From the NCBI RefSeq assembly GCF_039522605.1, contig NZ_BAAADS010000012.1, forward strand, positions 124,001-188,000: a DNA stretch of 64,000 bases, given 5' to 3'. Positions 35,357 through 43,881 of this stretch are shown here, in pieces. The DNA is from Lentibacillus siamensis (lineage in GTDB: Bacteria; Bacillota; Bacilli; Bacillales; Amphibacillaceae). The position numbers and the translations under genes are program-made. The notes under the pieces were generated by a model, which saw only the letters and a list, made by a program, of their open reading frames with translations, did not search any database and was not told the origin of the DNA. Position 1 is the first letter of the stretch. The number at the start of each line of letters is the position of its first letter.

Positions 35357-36361
35357 ATGAAAAGCATTAGTAAAGCAATCAGTGCATACAACGTGTACCC
35401 GGATGATTTCACGAAGGTAACGGACCGTTTATATCAGGTGGGTACCGGCCGGCAAAAATATGCGTTAAAACAAAGCGGTATGAATAAACAAGCGTTATCC
35501 GTATGGAAGGATACGTATCGCCTTGCGTCTAAATATAATATAGAATCGATACTTCCTGTATACTTAACCAAGCATTCCGCCCCGTACACAATACAAAATG
35601 ATGATATCTGCTATCTGTCCCCGTGGATTCCAAATAAATTGAAAGATGATATGGAAGTCATACGAATAATGGCTGAATGTATTGCCGAAGTACACGCCAA
35701 AACAAAAAAGGCCTATCGGGTGGAGACAGCACCAATTATTAAAACATTTTCCAACTACCGGAGGCAATGTTCCGCAATGCATCAGGATTTATTGAACTAT
35801 GTGGAAATGTTTGAACAAAACCGGTTCATGTCACCGTTCGAATTACAAGTTTGTACCCATTACCGTCTATTAAACGACGGATTTCAGGAACTGGACTGGA
35901 AAATTGAACAATTTTGTTCTGAACTAGATGATACGAGTGAATGGAGTTATAGTCTGTGTCATGGGAACTTGAATGAATCACACACATTACACGGGGACCG
36001 ACCTTACTTAATAAACTGGGAAAATGCTTTTTATGATAATGCAACAACTGATTTAAACCAATTTTTCAGTCACCATGTACGCTATGACTATTATTCCCCC
36101 GAAAAATTAATGGACTGTTTTTCCGTTTATAATTCAGGCAATCCACTGAAACAGCAGGAGATGCACTTGCTCGCTATATCCGCGTTGAATCCGCAACATT
36201 ACATAAAGACGATTGCCGATTACCATGACCGTTCCTCTGAAGATACAATGGTTCACCAAACGAAGCAACTTGAAAATTCATTTCGTCAAATCAAATTCGG
36301 ATTATATTGTTCAAAGTGGCTGGAAACACATAGTACTGGTGACATTACGGATGACAGTTAG
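35357..36361 (+). CDS. ysxE: CotS-family spore protein YsxE
   Basis: A 334-residue protein of the CotS/YutH/YsxE spore-coat family with a protein-kinase-like (phosphotransferase) fold. Visible parts: RLYQVGTGRQKYALKQSGMN (nucleotide-lobe strand with a lysine), SLCHGNLNESHTLHGDRPYL (equivalent of the HGD loop, here HGN) and LINWENAF (DFG-like position). The aspartates expected of an active kinase are replaced at both positions, suggesting a pseudokinase. It follows spoVID as in B. subtilis. It overlaps the small convergent gene by 4 bp. Confidence 0.88.
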   Translation: MKSISKAISAYNVYPDDFTKVTDRLYQVGTGRQKYALKQSGMNKQALSVWKDTYRLASKYNIESILPVYLTKHSAPYTIQNDDICYLSPWIPNKLKDDMEVIRIMAECIAEVHAKTKKAYRVETAPIIKTFSNYRRQCSAMHQDLLNYVEMFEQNRFMSPFELQVCTHYRLLNDGFQELDWKIEQFCSELDDTSEWSYSLCHGNLNESHTLHGDRPYLINWENAFYDNATTDLNQFFSHHVRYDYYSPEKLMDCFSVYNSGNPLKQQEMHLLAISALNPQHYIKTIADYHDRSSEDTMVHQTKQLENSFRQIKFGLYCSKWLETHSTGDITDDS

Positions 36362-36546
36362 ATCCACTCAAGATAAAACGCGATAAATATACCGACCAGT
36401 ATCCCAAGCAGGAATACATCAAATGTTGTTGGGAAAAATAAGGTCCGGATTAATTGGAAAATCAGAATTGGGAGTGTAACTCTTTCACAAATGATAATGC
36501 ATTTCCTGGCCCAGGGAGGCAGCCGGTAACGATAATATCGTGCCAT
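36358..36546 (-). CDS. small membrane protein, 62 residues
   Basis: A short protein with basic, tyrosine-rich N-terminus (MARYYRYRLPPWARKC) and two hydrophobic segments (VTLPILIFQLIRTLFF and FDVFLLGILVGIFIAFYL). ATG 36546 with AAAGAAGTG upstream on the minus strand is the best start. It lies between ysxE and valS, convergent with ysxE; both genes end within the shared tetranucleotide TTAG (36358-36361). A small protein at a similar place in B. subtilis may be YszA, but I could not confirm this. The function is unknown. Confidence 0.65.
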   Translation of the reverse strand: MARYYRYRLPPWARKCIIICERVTLPILIFQLIRTLFFPTTFDVFLLGILVGIFIAFYLEWI

Positions 36547-36696
36547 AATGATCACTTCTTTCGTATCTTTTTAATAGTATATGATTAACCATCGTCCGCT
36601 TGTGCATTTACATCCAAAACGATCGACTATGACTTCAATTTATTTCAAATTTTTATAAAACAAGGAAAAAGTGGCCGGTTAACGAGGGCAAAACAG

Positions 36697-36725
36697 TTGA
36701 TTTTATTGGACATAACCGATAAAAT
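36697..36725 (+). promoter_or_regulatory. promoter of the valS T-box transcript
   Basis: TTGATT (36697-36702) and TAAAAT (36720-36725) with 17-bp spacing, directly upstream of the T-box leader. Confidence 0.65.
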
Positions 36726-36731
36726 AAAATG

Positions 36732-36999
36732 TAATAGTAAAATGCAGTGACAGGGAAGAGTACAGAATAGTTACTTTGCAGCGAGGGAAACAGCTGGTGA
36801 AAGTTTCCCAGGTTAATTATTTTGGAAGGTCGCCCTTGATGCAGCCTCTTTGAACAGTTCCTTACTAAATAGAAGAGTGCCGGCTATTGGCCGTTACCCA
36901 TAAATGAAGTGCACAGACTTTCGTTTGTGAACAAAGGTGGTACCACGGAATATAAATCCTTTTCGTCCTTTTTATATGGATGAAAGGGATTTTTTTAAT
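36732..36999 (+). promoter_or_regulatory. T-box leader of valS
   Basis: The leader contains the T-box core AGGTGGTACCACGG (36936-36949). It is followed by a terminator stem (AAATCCTTTTCGTCC with GGATGAAAGGGATTT and a T-run, about 36954-36995). A likely specifier is GTC (36829-36831, in GGAAGGTCGCC), a valine codon, consistent with the downstream valS. Uncharged tRNA-Val would stabilise the antiterminator and allow transcription. Confidence 0.88.
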
Positions 37000-37022
37000 A
37001 TCTTGACAAGGAGGCAGGTAAA

Positions 37023-39665
37023 ATGAGTGATGAACCGAAAACATCGATGTCATCGAAGTATAACCCACAGGAAATTGAGAAGGGCCGGTACCGGTTCTGG
37101 GTTGATGGGAAGTTTTTTGAAGCTACGGGAGATGAGGCAAAGGAGCCATTTTCAATTGTTATTCCGCCTCCGAATGTTACCGGTAAGCTGCATTTGGGCC
37201 ATGCTTGGGATACAACCATGCAGGATACAATCTCCAGAATGAAACGCATGCAGGGATATGATGTACTGTGGCTTCCAGGAATGGATCATGCGGGAATTGC
37301 AACCCAGGCCAAGGTAGAAGCGAAATTGAAAGAGCAAGGTAAAAACCGTTATGACCTCGGACGTGAAAAATTTCTGGATACAGTCTGGGACTGGAAGGAA
37401 GAATATGCTGATTTTATTCGCTCGCAGTGGGAAAAACTTGGCCTGGGCCTTGATTATTCCCGGGAGCGTTTTACATTGGATGATGGTTTATCAGCAGCAG
37501 TCCGCGAAGTTTTTGTAACGTTGTATGAAAAAGGGATAATTTATCGGGGCGAATACATTATCAACTGGGATCCGGATACGAAAACAGCACTTTCTGATAT
37601 TGAAGTTATTTATGAAGAAGTTCAGGGTAAATTTTATCATATGCGCTATCCAATTAAGGACAGTGATGAGTCGATTGAAATCGCAACAACGCGCCCGGAA
37701 ACAATGCTAGGAGATACTGCCGTTGCTGTACATCCGGAAGATGACCGTTACAAGCATCTGATTGGAAAAACCGTTGTACTGCCGATTGTTGGACGTGAAA
37801 TGGAAATTGTAGCGGATGATTATGTGGATATGGAATTGGGGTCTGGTGCAGTTAAAATTACTCCGGCACACGACCCGAATGACTTTGAAATTGGAAACCG
37901 GCACAACCTTGAACGTATCCTCGTTATGAATGAGGACGGATCGATGAATGAAAATGCCGGTCAATATAAAGGGCTTGACCGATTCGAATGCCGGAAGCAA
38001 ATTGTAAACGATCTGCAGGAGCAGGGTGTTTTATTCGAAATAGAAGATCATACGCACCAGGTGGGACATTCTGAGCGAAGTGGTGCAATAGTTGAACCAT
38101 ATTTATCAACACAGTGGTTCGTTAATATGCAGCCATTAGCTGATGCAGTTATCAACTTGCAAAAAGGCGAAGGGAAAGTTAACTTTGTTCCGGAACGGTT
38201 TGAGCGAACGTATCTTCATTGGATGGAAAATATCCGTGACTGGTGTATTTCCCGGCAGTTATGGTGGGGACATCGCATTCCGGCCTGGTACCATAAGGAA
38301 ACAAATGAGTTGTACGTAGGCAAGGAAGCGCCCCAGGATATTGAAAATTGGGAGCAGGATGAAGACGTATTGGATACGTGGTTTTCATCTGCATTGTGGC
38401 CATTTTCCACGATGGGATGGCCAGCAGATACGAAGGATTTCAAACGATATTTTCCAACCGATGTTCTTGTAACAGGGTATGACATTATTTTCTTCTGGGT
38501 AGCAAGAATGATTTTCCAATCAAAACAATTTACCGATGAACGTCCGTTTAAAGATGTGCTGATTCATGGGCTGATTCGTGACGCGGAAGGCAGAAAGATG
38601 AGTAAATCGCTCGGTAATGGTGTTGATCCAATGGATGTCATTGATAAGTATGGTGCTGATTCACTGCGCTATTTCCTTTTAACCGGTTCCACCCCCGGTC
38701 AGGATTTGCGCTTTCATTGGGAAAAAATTGAATCAACCTGGAATTTTGCCAATAAAGTATGGAATGCTTCCCGTTTTTCCTTAATGAATATGGAAGGCTT
38801 CACATACGAGAATATTGACTTGTCCGGTGAAAAGTCATTGGCAGATAAATGGATATTAACAAGGTTAAATGAAACCATTGAACAGGTTACGAGGAATACG
38901 AATAAATATGAATTCGGTGAAGCAGGCCGGTATCTGTATAACTTTATTTGGGATGAGTTGTGCGACTGGTATATTGAAATGGCTAAACTGCCATTATACG
39001 GTGATGACGAAAAGCAGAAGCAAACAACTCAATCGGTTCTGGCTTATGTACTGGATCAGACGATGCGCATGCTGCACCCATACATGCCATTTATTACAGA
39101 AGAAATCTGGCAGCAGCTGCCACACCAGGGTGAATCGATTACGATAGCTGCATGGCCGGAAGTGCGGGAAGATTTCCATGATGAAGCGGCTGCTGAAGAA
39201 ATGAAACGTCTCGTTTCCATTATTAAGTCAGTTCGTAATATCCGCGCTGAAGTGGATACGCCAATGTCAAAACAAATCAAGCTGTTAATCCAGACGGAAA
39301 ATCCTGAAATCAAAGCAGAATTGGACAACAACCGTCATTATCTTGAACGCTTTTGTAACCCAAGCGAGTTATCCATTAGTACATCCGTGGATGCTCCTGA
39401 AAAAGCAATGTCAGCCGTTGTAACAGGTGCCGAGCTGTTCCTGCCGCTTGAAGGTCTGATCGATTTTGATAAAGAAATCAGTCGTCTGGAAAAGGAACTC
39501 GATAAATGGAACAAAGAGGTTGGCCGTGTTCAAAAGAAACTTGCGAATGAAGGATTTGTAAATAAAGCACCAGAGGCACTTGTTGAGGAAGAACGAACAA
39601 AAGAACGGGATTATAAAGAAAAGCAAGCAAAAGTAAAAGCACGACTTGAGGAGTTAAAAGCATAG
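37023..39665 (+). CDS. valS: valyl-tRNA synthetase
   Basis: ValS (880 residues) charges tRNA-Val. The class I signatures are HLGHAWDTTM (HIGH type) and GRKMSKSLGNG (KMSKS). The editing domain lies between them (ATTRPETMLGDTAVAVHPED). A C-terminal coiled coil (ISRLEKELDKWNKEVGRVQK) is typical of ValS. Start ATG follows AAGGAGGCAGGTAA. Expression is under the T-box leader. In B. subtilis folC follows directly; here about 11 kb of accessory genes intervene. Confidence 0.98.
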   Translation: MSDEPKTSMSSKYNPQEIEKGRYRFWVDGKFFEATGDEAKEPFSIVIPPPNVTGKLHLGHAWDTTMQDTISRMKRMQGYDVLWLPGMDHAGIATQAKVEAKLKEQGKNRYDLGREKFLDTVWDWKEEYADFIRSQWEKLGLGLDYSRERFTLDDGLSAAVREVFVTLYEKGIIYRGEYIINWDPDTKTALSDIEVIYEEVQGKFYHMRYPIKDSDESIEIATTRPETMLGDTAVAVHPEDDRYKHLIGKTVVLPIVGREMEIVADDYVDMELGSGAVKITPAHDPNDFEIGNRHNLERILVMNEDGSMNENAGQYKGLDRFECRKQIVNDLQEQGVLFEIEDHTHQVGHSERSGAIVEPYLSTQWFVNMQPLADAVINLQKGEGKVNFVPERFERTYLHWMENIRDWCISRQLWWGHRIPAWYHKETNELYVGKEAPQDIENWEQDEDVLDTWFSSALWPFSTMGWPADTKDFKRYFPTDVLVTGYDIIFFWVARMIFQSKQFTDERPFKDVLIHGLIRDAEGRKMSKSLGNGVDPMDVIDKYGADSLRYFLLTGSTPGQDLRFHWEKIESTWNFANKVWNASRFSLMNMEGFTYENIDLSGEKSLADKWILTRLNETIEQVTRNTNKYEFGEAGRYLYNFIWDELCDWYIEMAKLPLYGDDEKQKQTTQSVLAYVLDQTMRMLHPYMPFITEEIWQQLPHQGESITIAAWPEVREDFHDEAAAEEMKRLVSIIKSVRNIRAEVDTPMSKQIKLLIQTENPEIKAELDNNRHYLERFCNPSELSISTSVDAPEKAMSAVVTGAELFLPLEGLIDFDKEISRLEKELDKWNKEVGRVQKKLANEGFVNKAPEALVEEERTKERDYKEKQAKVKARLEELKA

Positions 39666-39715
39666 AAATATATATGGGTTGTTTATGAGGTTTGGTTGGA
39701 AGTAAATCCTGTAAG

Positions 39716-39756
39716 AGCATGTATTGAATAATATTAATCAATACATGCTTTTTTGT
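39716..39756 (+). terminator. terminator after valS
   Basis: AGCATGTATTGA and TCAATACATGCT form a 12-bp stem followed by TTTTTTG. Confidence 0.88.
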
Positions 39757-39799
39757 TGTCCAGGAAATTATAAAATTTTGTAGATGTGGATAATGCACT

Positions 39800-39931
39800 T
39801 GCTCCTAATCAGCCACGTCCAGCTCCAGCGCCCAGTGACTAGCAAACTTCACACTTCCTCACTACGATAAGTCAACATCGGTTCGCTTTCAGCTCACCGT
39901 GTTTCCTTTATCTCATTGCGGAGTGCTCCAG
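39800..39931. repeat. dispersed Bacillaceae-type intergenic element, copy B1
   Basis: The segment contains CAGCTCCAGCGCCCAGTGAC, then AGCAAACTTCACACTTCC, CGATAAGTCAACATCGG, a GATAAGTCAACATCGGTTCGC block and CCGTGTTTCC. It resembles intergenic elements I recall from many Bacillaceae genomes, an assignment from memory. Its right end runs without a gap into the truncated ResA-like frame. Confidence 0.6.
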
Positions 39932-40321
39932 TTTGTATTAAAGACACTTGAAGGAAAAACGGTAAGTCTTTCAGATTTTCGGGGCAAACGTGTTATTGTC
40001 AATTTCTGGGCTACATGGTGTCCGCCATGCCGAGCTGAAATCCCCGATTTTCAAAAGCTGTATGAAAAAAAAGATGTGAAAATTCTAGCGGTGAATTTGA
40101 CGGATACGGAAAAAAGCAAAAAGGATGTAAGTACATTCGTAAAAGAATTTGAAATGACATTCCCTGTTTTGATGGATGTGGATTCTGATGTTGCTGAAAT
40201 GTATCAGGTACAGGCATATCCGACTTCTTATATAATTGATTCCAGTGGTCACATACAATATAGGGCATTAGGTGCAATGAATTATGAACTTATGATTCAG
40301 GAACTTGCAAAGATAAAGTAG
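39899..40321 (+). pseudogene. 5'-truncated ResA/TlpA-like thioredoxin-fold gene
   Basis: The open frame of 140 codons encodes an intact TlpA/ResA redox domain (TLEGKTVSLSDFRGKRVIVN, active site WCPPC, VQAYPTSYIID). It lacks the signal-anchor seen in full-length relatives. Alignment with the paralogue at 46419 begins at VLKTLEGK, and everything before that (MFPLSHCGVLQF) is encoded by the flanking dispersed repeat. The only upstream start is GTG 39899 inside the repeat, without a good ribosome-binding site. An exported reductase without its export signal is probably non-functional. It could alternatively be expressed as a cytosolic domain. Confidence 0.65.
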
Positions 40322-40356
40322 ATAAACTTTTTATAGTAAAAAATTTGAATATATGT

Positions 40357-40385
40357 TTGACAAAATACATATGGGGGTATATAGT
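40357..40385 (+). promoter_or_regulatory. promoter with CstR-like operator O1
   Basis: TTGACA (40357-40362) and TATAGT (40380-40385) are spaced by 17 bp. TACATATGGGGGTA (40366-40379) fills the spacer, with the TAC-N8-GTA form and G-run typical of CsoR/CstR operators. Repressor binding there would block polymerase. It points towards the sulfur genes beginning at 40671. Confidence 0.7.
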
Positions 40386-40394
40386 CTTACTAGA

Positions 40395-40420
40395 AGGGTT
40401 CAGCAAAGATGCGAGCCCTA
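40395..40420 (+). other. leader hairpin between O1 and O2
   Basis: AGGGTTC (40395-40401) pairs with GAGCCCT (40413-40419), including one G-U. No T-run follows, so it is not an obvious terminator. Confidence 0.35.
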
Positions 40421-40438
40421 TTATTAAACAATAATAAA

Positions 40439-40452
40439 TACCCATACAGGTA
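40439..40452 (+). promoter_or_regulatory. CstR-like operator O2
   Basis: TACCCATACAGGTA has the same TAC-N8-GTA form, here with near dyad symmetry (TACC...GGTA). It lies about 230 bp before the rhodanese gene and 55 bp after the O1 promoter -10 box. Confidence 0.6.
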
Positions 40453-40512
40453 TATGTAAGTGAAAGAGGGGGTGATCAATCAATAGAGGGTAATAAGAAA
40501 ACTACATTTGTT

Positions 40513-40572
40513 CGCATATAAGTATAAAACCTTCTTCCTTATAGTGTGGTTGCAGCCAACGTTGGTGTGGCA
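40513..40572. repeat. dispersed intergenic repeat, partial copy A3
   Basis: CGCATATAAGTATAAAACC matches the left part of repeat A2 (17172 onward), and GTGTGGTTGCAGCCAACGTTG diverges from its middle. It lies in the leader of the sulfur cluster. Confidence 0.4.
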
Positions 40573-40670
40573 GAAGAAAACAATGTCAGTTTATTTAATT
40601 ACCCCTAGCCGTTTGTACTAACAGTTTAAAGTGGTCTGAAGATAGAAATATTTTAGGAGGATAATCAAAA

Positions 40671-40967
40671 ATGAAAGAAATTAAAACAAACGAACTGGCA
40701 GAAAAAGTAAAAGGTGGAAGTGAAGTAAATATTATCGATGTACGGGAAAAGGATGAGGTCATACAAGGAAAAGTCCCTGGTGCAAAACATATTCCGCTTG
40801 GGGAGGTACCAAACCGTTTTGGTGAATTGGATAAAAGTCAACATTATTATTTGGTTTGCCGCTCAGGTGGTCGAAGTGGCAAGGCGTGTGAATTTCTTGA
40901 GAATCAGGGATTTGATGTGACGAATGTTGATGGTGGCATGCTCGCCTGGACGGAAGATGTGGAGTAA
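40671..40967 (+). CDS. single-domain rhodanese (sulfurtransferase)
   Basis: A 98-residue rhodanese with the active-site loop CRSGGRS (Cys63) and NIIDVREKDEV at the N-terminus. It would carry a cysteine persulfide and pass sulfane sulfur between partners in this cluster. It is comparable to the rhodanese part of B. subtilis YrkF, without the TusA domain of that protein. The start ATG follows TTAGGAGGATAATC. It is the first gene of the CstR-type cluster. Confidence 0.92.
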   Translation: MKEIKTNELAEKVKGGSEVNIIDVREKDEVIQGKVPGAKHIPLGEVPNRFGELDKSQHYYLVCRSGGRSGKACEFLENQGFDVTNVDGGMLAWTEDVE

Positions 40968-40985
40968 TGAAGGAGGTATTGTTTA

Positions 40986-41084
40986 TTGACACCAGCAGCA
41001 GATAAAATGTGTTGCCGGGTATGGCTGAACGGAATGGCTCGACAGAAAAATACACGAAATAATTCAAGGAGGAACAAACAATGA
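40986..41084 (+). CDS. possible 32-residue small protein in sulfur cluster
   Basis: A TTG start (40986) lies 9 bases after a perfect AAGGAGG (40970-40976). The frame runs 32 codons to a TGA that overlaps the ATG of the next gene (ATGA). The predicted peptide begins MTPAADKMCCRVWLNGMA and has a vicinal Cys-Cys pair, then a basic tail. The good ribosome-binding site and coupled stop suggest real translation, but the tail may be a by-product of the next gene's ribosome-binding site. No family is recognised. Confidence 0.4.
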   Translation: MTPAADKMCCRVWLNGMARQKNTRNNSRRNKQ

Positions 41085-41485
41085 AAAATAATAATACACG
41101 AGTAGCGATAATAGCAGCAAATGGAGGTATGTTCGACGCTTATAAAGTATTCAACATAGCAACGGCAGCCGCAGCATCCGACAAAGAGGTGGGGATATTC
41201 TTCACATTTGAAGGACTGAACCTGATTCATAAAGAAACTCATAAAAAACTGCCGATGCCGGAAGGAAAAGAACACTTTCAGGAAGGTTTTGAAAAAACGA
41301 ACGTTCCATCTATCAGTGAATTACTTGAAATGGCCCAGGAACTTGGAGTGAAAATGATCGGATGCCAGATGACTATGGATGTTATGAATTTGGAGAAAGA
41401 CAATTTTGTGGAAGGCATTGAAGTCGGCGGTGCAGCGTCTTTTATTGAATTCGCTAAAGATGCTGATATTTCACTAACATTTTAA
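41081..41485 (+). CDS. DsrE/DsrF-like sulfur-relay protein (YrkE type)
   Basis: A 134-residue DsrE/F/H-superfamily protein like B. subtilis YrkE. The N-terminal strand and loop are RVAIIAANGGMFDAYKVFNI, and a conserved cysteine is Cys95 in MIGCQMTMDVM. Such proteins carry persulfide sulfur and hand it to TusA or dioxygenase partners. The start follows CAAGGAGGAACA. It sits between the two rhodanese genes. Confidence 0.88.
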   Translation: MKNNNTRVAIIAANGGMFDAYKVFNIATAAAASDKEVGIFFTFEGLNLIHKETHKKLPMPEGKEHFQEGFEKTNVPSISELLEMAQELGVKMIGCQMTMDVMNLEKDNFVEGIEVGGAASFIEFAKDADISLTF

Positions 41486-41504
41486 ACAGCGGGAGGTTAA
41501 TGGA

Positions 41505-42635
41505 ATGACTAAGAGTATTACAACAAAAGAACTGGCAAAACGTATTGTCAACCGCGAAAAAATGCTTCTATTGGATGTCCGGAACAAGGATGAGTTTGAT
41601 AATTGGAAAATAGAAGGGGACAGTGTTGAAATAATTAACGAACCTTATTTCAATTTACTCGATGGGGTTGATGCTATCGCGGATAAAATAAACAAGGACC
41701 AGGAAGTAATCGTGGTTTGTGCCAAAGGCGGATCATCAAAAATGGTCAGAGATCTGATGGAGGAAGAAGGATTCACCAACGTTTATGATCTGGAAGGTGG
41801 AATGAAATCCTGGAGTGAACATTTGGAGCCGATTAAAATAAAAGACTTGAATGATGGTGGAGCTCTTTATCAATTTGTCCGCCTGGGCAAAGGTTGTTTG
41901 TCATATATGGTTGTTTCCAATGAAAAAGCAGCTGTAATCGACGCTAATCGTATGACGAATATCTATGAAAAGTTTGCTGAAAAGAAAAATGTTTCAATTG
42001 AGTATACTGTTGACACACATTTGCATGCTGACCATATTTCAGGGAGCCGTCAGCTAGCAGAAAACTCCGGTGCAACGTATCTTTTTCCACCTAAGGATGC
42101 TGAAGAAGTGATGTTTGACTATACACCACTTCAAGAAGGTAATGATTTAGCAGTCGGTAAGACTACCATTGAGGTTCAGCCAATTTATTCACCGGGTCAC
42201 ACTTTCGGAAGCACATCTTTGATTATTGATGATAAATACTTGCTGACCGGGGATATATTGTTCGTGAAATCCATTGGACGCCCTGATTTGGCTGGGAAGG
42301 CTGAGGAATGGGTTGGCTATTTACACGAAACCTTATACAGCCGCTATAAGGAATTGTCAAAAGACTTGATTGTATTGCCTGCCCATTATTCTTTTGTGGA
42401 AGAGCTTGGTGAAGACGGCAGTGTTCAGGCGCGATTGGGAGACCTGTATGAGCGTAACTCAAGCTTGCGGGTGGAAGATGAACAGGGGTTTCGTAAAATG
42501 GTGACGGAGAATCTACCCCTTCAGCCAAATGAGCATGATAATATCCGTCAGACCAATATGGGTAAGATGAATCCGGAAGAAGAGAAACAGCGTGAAATGG
42601 AAACAGGACCGAATCGTTGTGCGGTGCACGGCTGA
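41505..42635 (+). CDS. rhodanese-persulfide dioxygenase fusion (YrkH/CstB-like)
   Basis: A 376-residue fusion. Residues 1-108 are a rhodanese domain with active-site Cys72 (VCAKGGSSK). Residues about 120-345 are a metallo-beta-lactamase persulfide dioxygenase domain with HLHADH (172-177), GHTFGSTSL, LLTGDILFVKSIGRPDL and LPAHYS. The C-terminus ends GPNRCAVHG. It should oxidise glutathione- or low-molecular-weight-thiol persulfides to sulfite, detoxifying sulfide-derived sulfur. Domain order (rhodanese first) matches YrkH and differs from S. aureus CstB, where the dioxygenase is N-terminal. Start follows GGGAGG. Confidence 0.93.
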   Translation: MTKSITTKELAKRIVNREKMLLLDVRNKDEFDNWKIEGDSVEIINEPYFNLLDGVDAIADKINKDQEVIVVCAKGGSSKMVRDLMEEEGFTNVYDLEGGMKSWSEHLEPIKIKDLNDGGALYQFVRLGKGCLSYMVVSNEKAAVIDANRMTNIYEKFAEKKNVSIEYTVDTHLHADHISGSRQLAENSGATYLFPPKDAEEVMFDYTPLQEGNDLAVGKTTIEVQPIYSPGHTFGSTSLIIDDKYLLTGDILFVKSIGRPDLAGKAEEWVGYLHETLYSRYKELSKDLIVLPAHYSFVEELGEDGSVQARLGDLYERNSSLRVEDEQGFRKMVTENLPLQPNEHDNIRQTNMGKMNPEEEKQREMETGPNRCAVHG

Positions 42636-42696
42636 TATATCATGGATGACAGCCTTGTATCGCTCGAAAATAGCAGAAACGAAGGAGGAAATAATG

Positions 42697-42924
42697 ATGG
42701 AAGCAGTTAAAGTATTGGATGCTAAAGGAATGGCATGCCCGATGCCGGTTGTAAAAACTAAAAAAGCAATAGAACAAATTGATTCAGGTGAAATTCTGGA
42801 AGTGCATGCAACAGATAAAGGATCTAAAAGCGACTTGGCAGCTTGGACAAAATCTGGAGGCCATGAATTGGTCGATCAAACGGAAGAAGGAGACGTCCTG
42901 AAATTCTGGATTAAAAAAGCCTAG
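42697..42924 (+). CDS. TusA-family sulfur carrier protein
   Basis: A 75-residue TusA/SirA-like carrier (YrkI type) with the conserved CPMP motif at Cys14 (DAKGMACPMPVVKTKKAIEQ) that holds a persulfide. ATG 42697 is 8 bases after AGGAGG; the adjacent ATG 42694 is also possible. It follows the dioxygenase gene by about 60 bp and precedes the TauE transporter. It likely moves sulfur between the rhodaneses and the dioxygenase. Confidence 0.93.
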   Translation: MEAVKVLDAKGMACPMPVVKTKKAIEQIDSGEILEVHATDKGSKSDLAAWTKSGGHELVDQTEEGDVLKFWIKKA

Positions 42925-42974
42925 CGGGAGGATACTTTGTCAGGGCTCCCTTTTTTTGCGAAGGGAAGTTGGTT

Positions 42975-43760
42975 ATGGAATACGGTTTAATGGTTATTAT
43001 CATTATTTTTCTTATCGGCTTTGTCGGATCTTTTGCTTCGGGAATGGCAGGCATCGGCGGAGCAATTATTAATTTTCCAATGCTGTTGTATATCCCTGCC
43101 GCTCTGGGGGTGACGGATTTCAGCTCCTATGAGGTATCCGGAATCACTGCTGTCCAGGTGCTGTTTGCTACCATAGGTGGTGTTTGGGGATACCGAAAAG
43201 GAGGTTATTTAAACAAAATTGTCATTGCTTACATGGGAATCAGTATATTAATTGGGAGTTTTGCCGGAGGTTATATATCCTCCCATATGACGGAGGGAGG
43301 AGTTAATTTTGTATATGGCGTATTGGCATTACTTGCTGCCTTCATGATGTTTGTTCCTAATAAAGGATTAAATGAGACAGCTTTTAATACAGAGAATTTC
43401 AATAGGTGGATTGCTGCTGCTCTGGCATTGTTTGTAGGTGTCGGCGCCGGAATTGTTGGTGCCGGAGGGGCATTCATTTTGGTGCCGATTATGCTGGTTA
43501 TTCTGAAAGTCCCGACGAGGATGACAATTGCATCATCATTGGCGATAACATTTCTCTCATCCATTGGCTCAACTGCAGGTAAAGTGTTGACCGGACATGT
43601 ATTGTTTGTTCCGGCAGTTATTGTAATTATTGCCAGTTTAATTGCATCCCCGCTCGGTGCAAAAGTCGGTAGGCGGATCAGTACGAAATTATTACAGCGT
43701 ATCCTCGCCATATTAATTCTGGCAACCGCTATTAAAATCTGGCTGGATTTTTTAAATTAG
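42975..43760 (+). CDS. TauE/SafE sulfite or sulfonate exporter family protein
   Basis: A 261-residue membrane protein with about eight hydrophobic segments and the duplicated TauE pattern (GMAGIGGAIINFPMLLYI and GVGAGIVGAGGAFILVPIML). In CstR-type clusters this protein is proposed to export sulfite or thiosulfate from persulfide oxidation, or to exchange sulfur species. ATG 42975 is preferred over TTG 42969 because AAGGGAAG lies correctly upstream. It corresponds to B. subtilis yrkJ. Confidence 0.9.
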   Translation: MEYGLMVIIIIFLIGFVGSFASGMAGIGGAIINFPMLLYIPAALGVTDFSSYEVSGITAVQVLFATIGGVWGYRKGGYLNKIVIAYMGISILIGSFAGGYISSHMTEGGVNFVYGVLALLAAFMMFVPNKGLNETAFNTENFNRWIAAALALFVGVGAGIVGAGGAFILVPIMLVILKVPTRMTIASSLAITFLSSIGSTAGKVLTGHVLFVPAVIVIIASLIASPLGAKVGRRISTKLLQRILAILILATAIKIWLDFLN

Positions 43761-43881
43761 TTTTTTAAAACAAGCTGCGTTAATGGAAATGGTAAATGAT
43801 GCATCATGAAAGGAGATTGAAGCTGATATAGAAAATAGACATAAAGGCTTGGCAACTGCCGGGATTTCTAATTAATATTAA

